64,000 nt of DNA, taken from the NCBI RefSeq assembly GCF_030867145.1, contig NC_134418.1:2166802-2230801 (forward strand), written 5' to 3'. Within the stretch, counting starts at the first letter, position 1. Each line of letters opens with the position of its first letter. Under the pieces are notes generated by a model that saw only the letters and a program-made list of their open reading frames with translations, did not search any database and had not been told where the DNA came from. The position numbers and the translations under genes were made by a program. This document shows, one piece after another, positions 34,301-46,300 of the stretch. Origin of the DNA: Opisthocomus hoazin. Taxonomy: Eukaryota; Chordata; Aves; Opisthocomiformes; Opisthocomidae.

Positions 34301-37300
34301 CCGTGCAGGCTACACGATATTCTCCCCGAGCACATCACCTCCCACTGCAGGATCTGGAGAGAAGCCTCTGTAAGGCCACAAACGCCTTGGCTGAGAGGAT
34401 CTGAAACTGATAATAAATGCAAGAAACTACCCAGGAGCTACTCCAAGGGCTTACGCTTCCGTGTGATTTCAGAGTTTGTGTTGAATAAAAGACAATGAGC
34501 CCCCGAGCTCCGCTCCGACAGGCCAGGTCGCTGCTCGGCGTTGTACAAGCCAGGAGGGTGCAGTGCCTGCTTCGCCCTCCCCCTGCCTGACCCTGCGGCT
34601 CAGCAGATTTTGGGGGGTTACGTGGAGAGCCCAGTGAGAAGCTCTGTGGAGAGGGACCTGGGTGTCCTGGTGGATGGTAGGGTGACCATGACCAGCAGCG
34701 TGCCCTGGGTGCCAGGAAGGCCAATGGGATCCTGGGGTGCATCAAGAGGAGTGTGGGCAGCAGGGCGAGGGAGGTTCTCCTCCCCCTCTGCTCTGCCCTG
34801 GGGAGGCCCCATCTGGAGTCCTGTGTCCGGTTCTGGGCTCCCCACTTCAAGAAAGAGGAGGAGCTACTGGAGAGAGTCCAGCGGAGGGCTGCGAGGATGA
34901 GGAGGGGACTGGAGCATCTCTGCTATGAGGAAAGGCTGAGGGAGCTGGGCTTGTTGAGCCTGGAGAAGAGAAGGCTGAGAGGGGACCTTCGAAATGCCTC
35001 TAAATATCTGCAGGGTGGGTGGCAGGAGGATGGGGCCAGACTCTTTCCAGTGGTGCCCAGAGACAGGACAAGGGGCAACGGGCACAAACTGAAGCAGAGG
35101 AAGCTCCAGCTGAAGATGAGGAAGAACTTCTTCCCTCTGAGGGTGATGGAGCCCTGGCCCAGGCTGCCCAGGGAGGCTGTGGAGTCTCCTTCTCTGGAGA
35201 TATTCCAGCCCCGCCTGGCCGCGGTGCTGTGCAGCCTGCTCTGGGTGACCCTGCTTGGGCAGGGGGTTGGGCTGGGTGACCCCCAGAGGGCCCTGCCAAC
35301 CCCCAACATTCTGTGATTCTGTGAGGACTGCCCGGACTTGAGGCGACACGCAGCTGCTCTCCCCTCCTAGCTGGAGATGCCATCTCCTTCACCGCAACAC
35401 GAGGATCACGGGGCTGGACCGGTGCCTCCGTTCGCTCTCCGGCCACGCGTGGGAGCGTCACCCAGCAGAAACCGAGAGGCACCACGCAGGTGGCTTCACC
35501 AGCACGGTGAGAAGCAGCACGTATCCAGGGACTCCCACCCAATACGGGAATTTGCTGTCTCCAGCCAATTAAACCATTTAATTATATATTTTGTTTCCAA
35601 GGGAGAGCAAGAATTAATTCGCTACAAGGGCCTTGTTTGTTTGCAAAGCGCCGCTCCCCGAGCGCCAAGAGCTCAGATTGCTTTGATCACCGGGCACCGG
35701 TCACTGCTGCAGCTCTGCCCCCGAGCCGGACGCGTCTCATCAGGCAGCCGGGCAGCGGCGCCGCGCTCAGCGTCACCCAGCCCTCTCCCAGGGGCTTCCT
35801 GCTACCAGTCAGCGCCTGCGACCCGCTTCTGGGGGCAGAGGAGAAGCAGTCTGCAAGATTGAAGTCTTCAGAGAGAAACGGTGCCCCGTAGCCTGCGAGC
35901 TCGTGGTGCGCTGCAGGGAGAACATGCGGCGTCGGCCAAAGTCGGGCTGTCCGTATGCAGGCTCAGCACGAAAAATAAAATCTTAGACATCTCCCCCCAT
36001 TCTTATTCCACTCATTCATCAACGACCTGGATAAAGAGTTCGAGTGCACCCTCAGCAAGTTTGCTGATGACACCAAGCTGGGAGGAGTGGTGGATACACG
36101 GGCAGGCTGTGCTGCCATCCAGAGAGACCTGGACAGGCTGGAGAGTTGGGCAGAGAGGAACCTGATGAGGTTCAACCAGGGCAAGGGCAGGGTCCTGCAC
36201 CTGGGGAGGAACAACCCCAGGCACCAGTCCAGGCTGGGGGGGACCTGCTGGAGAGCAGCTCTGCGGAGAGGGACTGGGAGTGCTGGGGGACGACAGGGTG
36301 ACCCTGAGCCAGCAGCGTGCCCTGGGTGCCAAGAAGGGCAATGGGATCCTGGGGTGCATGAGGAGGAGTGTGGGCAGCAGGGCGAGGGAGGTTCTCCTTC
36401 CCCTCTGCTCTGCCCTGGGGAGGCCCCATCTGCAGTCCTGTGTCCAGTGCTGGGCTCCCCAGTTCCAGAAAGATGAGGAGCTACTGGAGAGAGTCCAGCG
36501 CAGGGCTACGAGGATGAGGAGGGGACTGGAGCATCTCTACTCCGAGGAGAGGCTGAGGGAGCTGGGCTTGTTCAGCCTGGAGAAGAGAAGGCTGAGAGAG
36601 GACCTTAGAAATGCCTCTAAATATCTGCAGGGTGGGTGGCAGAAGGACAGAGCCAGACTCTTTCCAGTGGTGACCAGAGACAGGACAAGGGGCAACGGGC
36701 ACAAACTGAAGCAGAGGAAGCTCCAGCTGAAGATGAGGAAGAACTTCTTCCCTCTGAGGGTGCCGGAGCCCTGGCCCAGGCTGCCCAGGGAGGCTGTGGA
36801 GTCTCCTTCTCTGGAGATATTCCAGACCCGCCTGGCCGCGGTGCTGTGCAGCCTGCTCTGGGTGACCCTGCTTGGGCAGGGGGCTGGGCTGGGTGACCCA
36901 CAGAGGTCCCTGCCATCCCCTACCATTTGGTGATTCTGTTCTGGCAAGCACATTATTGCCAGTGTGGAGAATGTCTTGGAGGATTTGGGCAGGACGCCAC
37001 TTCCTAGGTAAGCAACGAGTTAATAGATTTGCAGGAAAGCCTCTTTACAAAGAAAAGAAGGGGGGGAAAAAAAAAGGGGGGCGGGGGGGTGAGGATTAAA
37101 ACCGTATCCTCTTACCAGAGCGCTCCGTGGACAGGCTGCTGTGTCTGCTCGGCGATTTGGTTACCTCAGGAACGTTTGCAGCCAAGCCCAGGCTGGCAGA
37201 AGAGATGGTGCTGTCGGATCCCAGGGAGGTGTTGGATTGCGTCAGGGACGACTTGCGCAGCTTGTTCTTCAAGAAGAAGCCCTTGACTTTGGACTTCTTG

Positions 37301-40300
37301 CCCCCACTGTCGTAGTCATCCTCCATGTCGAGGGCGCCCATGCTGCTGGGGATGATGGCAGAGGCCGACTCCAAGTCGTATTTCTTCTTGCCTTTCACCT
37401 TGTCCTTCAGCTTGCCAAAGGGTGACCGTGGTTTGTCCTTCATGGACAGGTCGAACATGCTGGCTGTGAGGTTGTTGCGCGTAAACTGGATGCTCACCAG
37501 GATCTCACCACGCTCCTTCTCCTTCTTCCCAGCCTTGGAGTGTAGCTTGTGCCACCTGGAGCCAGAGAGGAAAGAAAAGGCAAGGCCCATGCATCATTCC
37601 CAAGAGCCACAAGCCAGGGAGACCTCAGGGACGACGCTGCTGAGCAGGAGCTAGCACAAGCACCCCAGAAGTCACCTAAGCCCTGAGTCAGAGAGACGCA
37701 AACGCCAAGCACTGAGGTGTCACACGGGACCGGACCCCTCCCTGAGCCGCAGCAGCTTGGTAAGGGCTCTGTCTCCATCCCCATCCCAAACCACTACCAC
37801 CAAATAACCCAGCAAACACCACCTTGCTCACCCTGGCGTCGGGTACCGCCGTGCGTCTCAGGGCGGAGGTTACTGGTGGCCAAGGTTTTGCACAGTCAGT
37901 TGACAGGTTGCTGTGAGCCCGTGTTTAAAAAAAGACAGAGCTTTGTGCTCGTCTTTTAAATATTCAAGAGCCAGTGACTCAGAACAAATCCTTTCAAGTC
38001 AGAGGCAGTACGGGAACGGCAAAGGCACTCAGCAACATCCATCAAAATAACTTCATGCCAGACCCTCCGTGCCTCACCCTAAATAAAGACGCTGAAGCTT
38101 GCCTAGCAGTGTCCTTGCATCAAGCATTTAGAGGATGCTGCATCCCAGGAGCCCTTTACAGAATCACAGAATCACACATGGGGGTTGGAAGGGACCTCTG
38201 GGGGTCACCCAGCCCAACCCCCTGCCCAAGCAGGGTCACCCAGAGCACGCTGCACAGGACCTTGTCCAGATGGGGTTTGAATATCTCCAGAGAAGGAGAC
38301 TCCACAGCCTCCCTGGGCAGCCTGGGCCAGGGCTCCAGCACCCTCAGAGGGAAGAAGTTCTTCCTCATCTTCAGCTGGAGCTTCCTCTGCTTCAGTTTGT
38401 GCCCGTTGCCCCTTGTCCTGTCGCTGGGCACCACTGGAAAGAGTCTGGCCCCGTCCTCCTGACCCCCACCCTGCAGATATTTAGAGGCATTTCGAAGGTC
38501 CCCTCTCAGCCTTCTCTTCTCCAGGCTGAACAAGCCCAGCTCCCTCAGCCTTTCCCTGTAGGAGAGATGCTCCAGTCCCCTCCTCATCCTCGTAGCCCTG
38601 CGCTGGACTCTCTCCAGTAGCTCCTCAGGCAGGAGGAGGTGCCACGCAGCACCAACCCCACCCAACCCAATCAAACCCTACGCGGGTGCCTGGATTTTGG
38701 GGAAATTTCTGCATTCCCACAGCCCACTGATGGCAGCCTCCAGCCTGCGATGACCTGACGTGACCGGTGATGGTGGAGGATGCAGCAAACCTCTATGTCC
38801 ATCACCTTCCCCTCCTCCAAATCCCTCAACGCTGCGGAAGCATCTGTGAAATCCAAGGCAGCCAGAAGCCTGAGCTGAGGAGAGAGCAGGACTTTAACGC
38901 TCCACACGCCGGTTGCCAAAGCCCAGCACTGCGCTGCAGGAGCTGGCGAGAGCTCCCGAATGAGATATTGGCCACGTCCACCAGCGCAAAAGCTTCAGCC
39001 GACTCCACAGGAGATTAACGGGGGACGATCACCACTGCCCTGCCCCAGACAAACCCCACAACGCAGACTTTGCTCACAGATATGGGAAGAGCATGGGAAA
39101 ATCCTACAAAACACTGCAGAAGGGAAAAAAACCTCCCAATCTCCATTTAGGTCCCTATCTTTCTGCAGGAACTGGGCTGCATTAGGAGGAGTGTGGGCAG
39201 CAGGGCGAGGGAGGTTCTCCTCTCCCTCTGCTCTGCCCTGGTGAGGCCCCATCTGGAGTCCTGTGTCCAGTGCTGGGCTCCCCAGTTCAAGAAAGAGGAG
39301 GAGCTACTGGAGAGAGTCCAGCGCAGGACTGCGAGGATGAGGAGGGGACTGGAGCATCTCTGCTACGAGGAGAGGCTGAGGGAGCTGGGCTTGTTCAGCC
39401 TGGAGAAGAGAAGGCTGAGAGGGGACCTTCGAAATGCCTCTAAATATCTGCAGGGTGGGGGTCAGGAGGACGGGGCCAGACTCTTTCCAGTGGTGCCCAG
39501 CGACAGGACAAGGGGCAACGGGCACAAACTGAAGCAGAGGAAGCTCCAGCTGAAGATGAGGAAGAACTTCTTCCCTCTGAGGGTGATGGAGCCCTGGCCC
39601 AGGCTGCCCAGGGAGGCTGTGGAGTCTCCTTCTCTGGAGATATTCCAGCCCCGCCTGGCCGCGGTGCTGCGCAGCCTGCTCTGGGTGACCCTGCTTGGGC
39701 AGGGGGTTGGGCTGGGTGACCCCCAGAGGGCCCTGCCAACCCCCAACATTCTGTGATTCCGTGAATAACCCGTGCACTGGCAGGACATGGAGCAACCCCT
39801 GGTACGCGACGGGAGAGGGGTCTTGCCCCCTGCCAGCTGGAACAAACGGTGGGCGAGAGGACACCAAGGCAAGAGACGCCTGGAGACACCTTCCAGCTGC
39901 CCAGTTCGCGGTGGTGCCACGTTCAGACGGGGCAGCACCAAACACAGGTCACGAGGGAACCATTTCTCCCCCACAAGCACCACCAACCCAGAAGTCCTTC
40001 ACTCCCTTCTCCTCCCATGAGACGTCCTGTCTTTCCAGCCCGCTTCCAGGCGCTGCTTCCTGCAGCAGGACGAGCGGGTCCCCGGCACAGCCACTGCCCC
40101 ACAGCTCTGATCCCTCCCGGATCAAAGTATTAAAATTCCCCTTAAGGAGTCGCAAGGAAATCCGTAGGTTTAGGACAGACCCCGTTTCTCTGTGACACGC
40201 TTCAGGGGCAAAACATGCAGCTCAGGAGACAGAAGAAATCTCTAGGCCTGGGTTAGCAATTTCCCAATGATTTCCCAGAAAATCAAAACGCCAGCGGTGT

Positions 40301-43300
40301 TTTACATCCACTTAAAAGGTGAAGTCAGTGGAAAGAAAGAGAATAAGGGAAGGAAAATGTGAAGGGATGGAGACGGGTGTGACGACGCTGAAATCACCAG
40401 GGCGAGGAGAAAACTTGAATCGAGTCCCCCCGAAGTTTTGGAATTATTGCTGGGGAGAGGTTATCGCATCTCGGGCGAAGGGAGGAGCTGGGAAGCCTGG
40501 GGAGCCCACACCATATCACAGAATCACAGAATCACGGAATAGTAGGGGTTGGAAGGGACCTCTGTGGGTCACCCAGCCCAACCCCCTGCCCAAGCAGGGT
40601 CACCCAGAGCAGGCTGCACAGCACCGCGGCCAGGCAGGGCTGGAATATCTCCAGAGAAGGAGACTCCACAGCCTCCCTGGGCAGCCTGGGCCAGGGCTCC
40701 GGCACCCTCAGAGGGAAGAAGTTCTTCCTCATGTTCAGATGGAACTTCCTGTGCCTCAGTTTGTGCCAAAAACCGTACCTCGGGAAGGGGGCAGAACCCC
40801 CCTAATGCCCTGCTGGGGTGCCAGGATAAGTAACAGGAGTGCGCAGCTGGAAGCACTCGGGTCCTTCGCCACCCAGTCCCGCTGCCACCGACACGCAGCA
40901 GGGACAGCGCCTGGGACTCTGCTGCACACAGACGCGGGGATAAACCCCCCGCGAACTCATTCCTGTCCCTACCACTTACTTCTCCCACCTCCATATGATG
41001 CCTGCTGCAAAATTTTCAACATCCAGGCTTCAAGCTTGAAAATAGCGAGGTGTACAGAAAAAAAAAACAAAAAAAACAAAAAAAACCATGAAAAAACCGC
41101 AGCGTTAACCCCTTACAGCGAGTCATTGGCTGCCAGGAGACACCCGAACCGGCTGATCCGCTGCCAGGGAGCGAGCAGGTGAGCCAGGCGGGCTCTTCCC
41201 GCAGGAACGGTGAGGAAAGAGCTGCTTGGAAGAGGCTGCGGCCACAGAACGTCAAATATTACAGAATCACAGAACCACAGAATGTTGGGGGTTGGCAGGG
41301 CCCTCTGTGGGTCACCCAGCCCAACCCCCTGCCCAAGCAGGGTCACCCAGAGCAGGCTGCACAGCACCGCGGCCAGGCGGGGCTGGAATATCTCCAGAGA
41401 AGGAGACTCCACAGCCTCCCTGGGCAGCCTGGGCCAGGGCTCCGGCACCCTCAGAGGGAAGAAGTTCTTCCTCATCTTCAGCTGGAGCTTCTTCTGCTCC
41501 AGTTTGTGCCCATTGCCCCCTGTCCTGTCGCTGGGCACCACTGGAAAGAGTCTGGCCCCGTCCTCCTGACCCCCACCCTGCAGATATTTAGAGGCATTTC
41601 GAAGGTCCCCTCTCAGCCTTCTCTTCTCCAGGCTGAACAAGCCCAGCTCCCTCAGCCTCTCCTCACAGGAGAGATGCTCCAGTCCCCTCCTCATCCTCGT
41701 AGCCCTCCTCTGGACTCTCTCCAGTAGCTCCTCATCTTTCTTGAACTGGGGAGCCCAGAAATGGACCCAGCACTGCAGATGGGGCCTCCCCAGGGCAGAG
41801 TAGAGGGGGAGGAGAACCTCCCTCGCCCTGCTGCCCACACTCCTCTTGATGCACCCCAGGATCCCATTGGCCTTCTTGGCACCCAGGGCACGCTGCTGGC
41901 TCAGGGTCACCCTGTCGTCCCCCAGCACTCCCAGTCCCTCTCCGCAGAGCTGCTCTCCAGCAGGTCCGCCCCAGCCTGTCCTGGTGCCTGGGGTTGTTCC
42001 TCCCCAGGTGCAGGACCCTGCCCTTGCCCTGGTTGAACCTCATCAGGTTCCTCTCTGCCCAACTCTCCAGCCTGTCCAGGTCTCGCTGGATGGCAGCACA
42101 GCCTGCCCGTGTACCCACCACTCCTCCCAGTTTGGTGTCATCAGCAAACTTGCTGAGGGTACACTCGAACTCTTCATCCAGGTCACTGATGAAGGAGTTG
42201 AACAAGTTATTATGCTGCTCAGATTGATGCAAGACCTGGAGAAGTTCAAGAGGGAAGGGCTGCAGCCGCCTGCCAGCTGGGAGAGGGGGAGATGTGGGGA
42301 CTGAATCATTTAGCAGGAAAAGAAAAAAACCTTGCAAGTAGTTTTTATATCTTACGTCATCCTGTGGAAAAAAAAAAAAAAAAAGAAAATCTGGGTGGAT
42401 TAACATGAGGATTGAGCTTCTGAGGACGCTGCGATGTAGCAGCGCTGCGCTGGCTCAGCTCACACGGAGACGCTCTCCGCTTCTCCCGCCCCGTCACTTC
42501 TAATGTTGTGGCCATTAATTTGGGTGCTCGGCGGCAACGCCTTTGGAAGAACAACCCTTCAAACCTGCTCTGCTTCAAAAGCATCCGTTCGAGGAAAATC
42601 CTCTGCTTCTGCTGGCGCTGGGTTAAGGAGCTATTTTTGGTTCCCAAGACCTAACCAGCAGCCGGCAGGCAGTCGGGACTACACCTCCAGCAGGCAAAAC
42701 AGCTATTTTTAGGCTGAGCTCTAAGTTATGGCACAAGACGAGTGTTTGGGAGGATTAAGTTGTTCCATGTTGGGTTTTTTGGGTTTTTTTTATGAATCAG
42801 TTCCAGTGGAAACAGGAGGTGCAAACACTGCCTTGGCCGGGACGCGGCAGGAGAGCGGGATCGGGGCGGGTTTCAAGCTCCAGCACTCCCACCACATCTT
42901 TTCACTCTTAACCCCATCCCACAGCCCTCGGTTTCCCACGTTTCTCCCATCACCGAATCACAGAATCACAGAATCACAGCATGGTCAGGGTTGGAAGGGA
43001 CCTCTGTGGGTCACCCAGCCCAACCCCCTGCCCAAGCAGGGTCACCCACAGCAGGCTGCACAGCACCACGTCCAGGAGGGTCTGGAATATCTCCAGAGAA
43101 GGAGACTCCACAGCCTCCCCCCAGTGCCCACCTCCACTGCAAGGTGATGCTTCTGCTGTGACACCTCGGCCCCGGCCACATGGAGAACCAGGCTGGCTCA
43201 GAGCCATCTCCAACACGACACGTCCAGGGAACGCAGCTCAAGCCAGCCTGAAGACACAAGCTGCAGGTTCAGGCAATCAACTTTTGCTAAAAAAAACCTA

Positions 43301-46300
43301 TATTCCTCCTTCTTACGCCCCTTGGGTCCAGTGCCTCCGTGCATCGGGCGCCTGCTCACAGCACTGCACCCCGCCGGGTGCGCATCCCCCCAGAGGCAAA
43401 GGGGGATCCAGCCAAAATCCCATCATCGCCCCGGGATCTGCCCTCCACGGACGCCGCGGTGGGAAGGGGCAGGTGGGTCCCGGGGATCTCTGCCGGGGGA
43501 AGGAGGCAGCAAACAGCCCCAACACACAGGGACGGGAGAGGAAACCTCAAACAGAAATCTCCCCGCCGACGCCCCGGAAAGGGGAAGCAGCCGGAGGCCC
43601 CTCCGAGCTCTCGGGCAGCTCCCGGGAAGCGAGATGGGCTCCGGGGCTTCGCAAGCTCACACCCCGCGGCTGTGACGCCGCCTGCGAGCACTGACTCGGG
43701 GTGGAGGGGATCCCAAGCCCCCCCACATGGCTGTGTGCACTCATTTAGGTCACCGTGTTTAACCAGCGCATCCGAACGCCCTCCGGACGGTTTCAGTCGA
43801 ACCCTTTCCTGTGCGGGCTCCTCTCTTCTCCCACTCCGCTGAGAGTCCAGGAGAACGGCGAGACACGGAGCGCAGCTGCCACAGGGCAGGTTTGGGAGGA
43901 AAGGCAGCAAGCGCCCGGCGTCTGTTCCTGCATTTATTGTCGCTGGGATCGATCGGAGCAGCAAGGGAGGCACGGGGAGCAGAGCACAAAGCACTGCTGT
44001 AGCTTCAGCCTTGTTCAACTCCTTCATCAATGACCTGGATGAAGAATCAGAGTGCACCCTCAGCACGTTTGCTGATGACACCAAACTGGGAGGAGTGGTG
44101 GATACACCGGCAGGCTGTGCTGCCATCCAGAGAGACCTGGACAGGCTGGAGAGTTGGGCAGAGAGGAACCTGATGAGGTTCAACAAGGGCAAGGGCAGGG
44201 TCCTGCCCCTGGGGAGGAACAACCCCAGGCACCAGGACAGGCTGGGGCGGACCTGCTGGAGAGCAGCTCTGCGGAGAGGGACTGGGAGTGCTGGGGGACG
44301 ACAGGGTGACCATGAGCCAGCAGCGTGCCCTGGGTGCCAAGAAGGCCAATGGCATCCTGGGGTGCATCAAGAGGAGTGTGGCCAGCAGGGCGAGGGAGGT
44401 TCTCCTCCCCCTCTGCCCTGCCCTGGGGAGGCCCCATCTGGAGTCCTGTGTCCAGTGCTGGGCTCCCCAGTTCAAGAAAGATGAGGAGCTACTGGAGAGA
44501 GTGCAGCGGAGGGCTACGAGGATGAGGAGGGGACTGGAGCATCTCTCCTGCGAGGAGAGGCTGAGGGAGCTGGGCTTGTTCAGCCTGGAGAAGAGAAGGC
44601 TGAGAGGGGACCTTCGAAATGCCTCTAAATATCTGCAGGGTGGGGGTCAGGAGGACGGGGCCAGACTCTTTCCAGTGGTGCCCAGCGACAGGACAAGGGG
44701 CAACGGGCACAAACTGAAGCAGAGGAAGCTCCAGCTGAAGAGGAGGAAGAACTTCTTCCCTCTGAGGGTGACGGAGCCCTGGCCCAGGCTGCCCAGGGAG
44801 GCTGTGGAGTCTCCTTCTCTGGAGATATTCCAGCCCCGCCTGGACAAGGTCCTGTGCAGCCTGCTGTGGGTGACCCTGCTTGGGCAGGGGGCTGGGCTGG
44901 GTGACCCACAGAGGTCCCTGCCAACCCCTGCCATGCTGGGATTCTGGGGTTCTGTGAAAGACTACTTGTGTCCCCACAGCAACAGAGAGAGGACAGAGAG
45001 CCGAAAAGGCAATCCAGGGAAAACAAGAACGTTGCCAGCAAGCGCACGACCACCTTCTGCGGGCACAGCACGCGGCAGGGAAGGGGCATTTGGGCGAGAC
45101 GAGAGCTGAAGCGGCCCTGCAGAAACACGCCCGTCGCGTCGGGCCAGGAGGAAGCTCACCTACCCGAGAAGGGAAGCGTAGGGTGGAAAAACAAGCCAGC
45201 CCTGGGGAGCTCTGCGCTTTTTGTCTGGCTTGGTGTTTCTGACGCAGCTTCCCCCACCGCTGCTGGGAAGCTTTTCTGCAGCGTCGGTTCGTTCCGTGTT
45301 GGTTTTGGATGGCCTCTTTTGCAAGGTGATCCCTCTAAGCTGCGAAAAGCACAGATGGAAAATAAACACGGGGCCGTGTCCCCCGCAGATGGGGAAGCAA
45401 GGGCTCGAGCGACTGAGGTGGGAAGAAGTTCATCTCTCTCAACGTTCCTCTGAGAAGTGCTTGAAAACAAACGTGAACAAACCAACCCCCCACAGCTCGT
45501 TAGATAATTCAGCTCGCTGCTAACGAAGCAGCTCAACCCTGCTCCTCTAATGGGTTCCACCTTTGGCACGACCAACTCAGCTGCTCCAGAGAGCGCTGGC
45601 TAAATGGGATGTCAGAAGCCAAGGTGAGGGGCGAAGGAGAATGCAGGCCGGTAACTAGTGGTGTCCCCCAAGGGTCAGTACTGGGCCCAGTCTTGTTTAA
45701 CTCCTTCATCAATGACCTGGATGAAGAGTTCGAGTGCACCCTCAGCAAGTTTGCTGATGACACCAAGCTGGGAGGAGTGGTGGATACACTGGCAGGCTGT
45801 GCTGCCATCCAGAGAGACCTGGGCAGGCTGGAGAGTTGGGCAGAGAGGAACCTGATGAGGTTCAACCAGGGCAAGGGCAGGGTCCTGCACCTGGGGAGGA
45901 ACAACCCCAGGCACCAGTACAGGCTGGGGCGGCCCTGCTGGAGAGCAGCTCTGTGGAGAGGGACTGGGAGTGCTGGGGGACGACAGGGTGACCATGAGCC
46001 AGCAGCGTGCCCTGGGTGCCAAGAAGGCCAATGGGATCCTGGGGTGCATCAAGAGGAGTGTGGGCAGCAGGGCGAGGGAGGTTCTCCTCCCCCTCTGCTC
46101 TGCCCTGGGGAGGCCCCATCTGGAGTCCTGTGTCCAGTTCTGGGCTCCCCACTTCAAGAAAGATGAGGAGCTACTGGAGAGAGTCCAGCGGAGGGCTACG
46201 AGGATGATGAGGGGGCTGGAGCATCTCTCCTACGAGGAGAGGCTGAGGGAGCTGGGCTTGTTCAGCCTGGAGAAGAGAAGGCTGAGAGGGGACCTTCGAA

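Larger units (their letters stand above)
34111..37115 (-). other. RAB11FIP5 intron 2
   Basis: 3.0 kb with GTAAGA donor and TTTCCCCCCAG acceptor. Over half of it is two antisense CR1 copies (34638-35324 and 36009-36939). Between them is 680 bp of unique sequence with an AT-rich island at 35545-35665. A homopyrimidine block lies just inside the donor (37055-37095). Confidence 0.88.
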
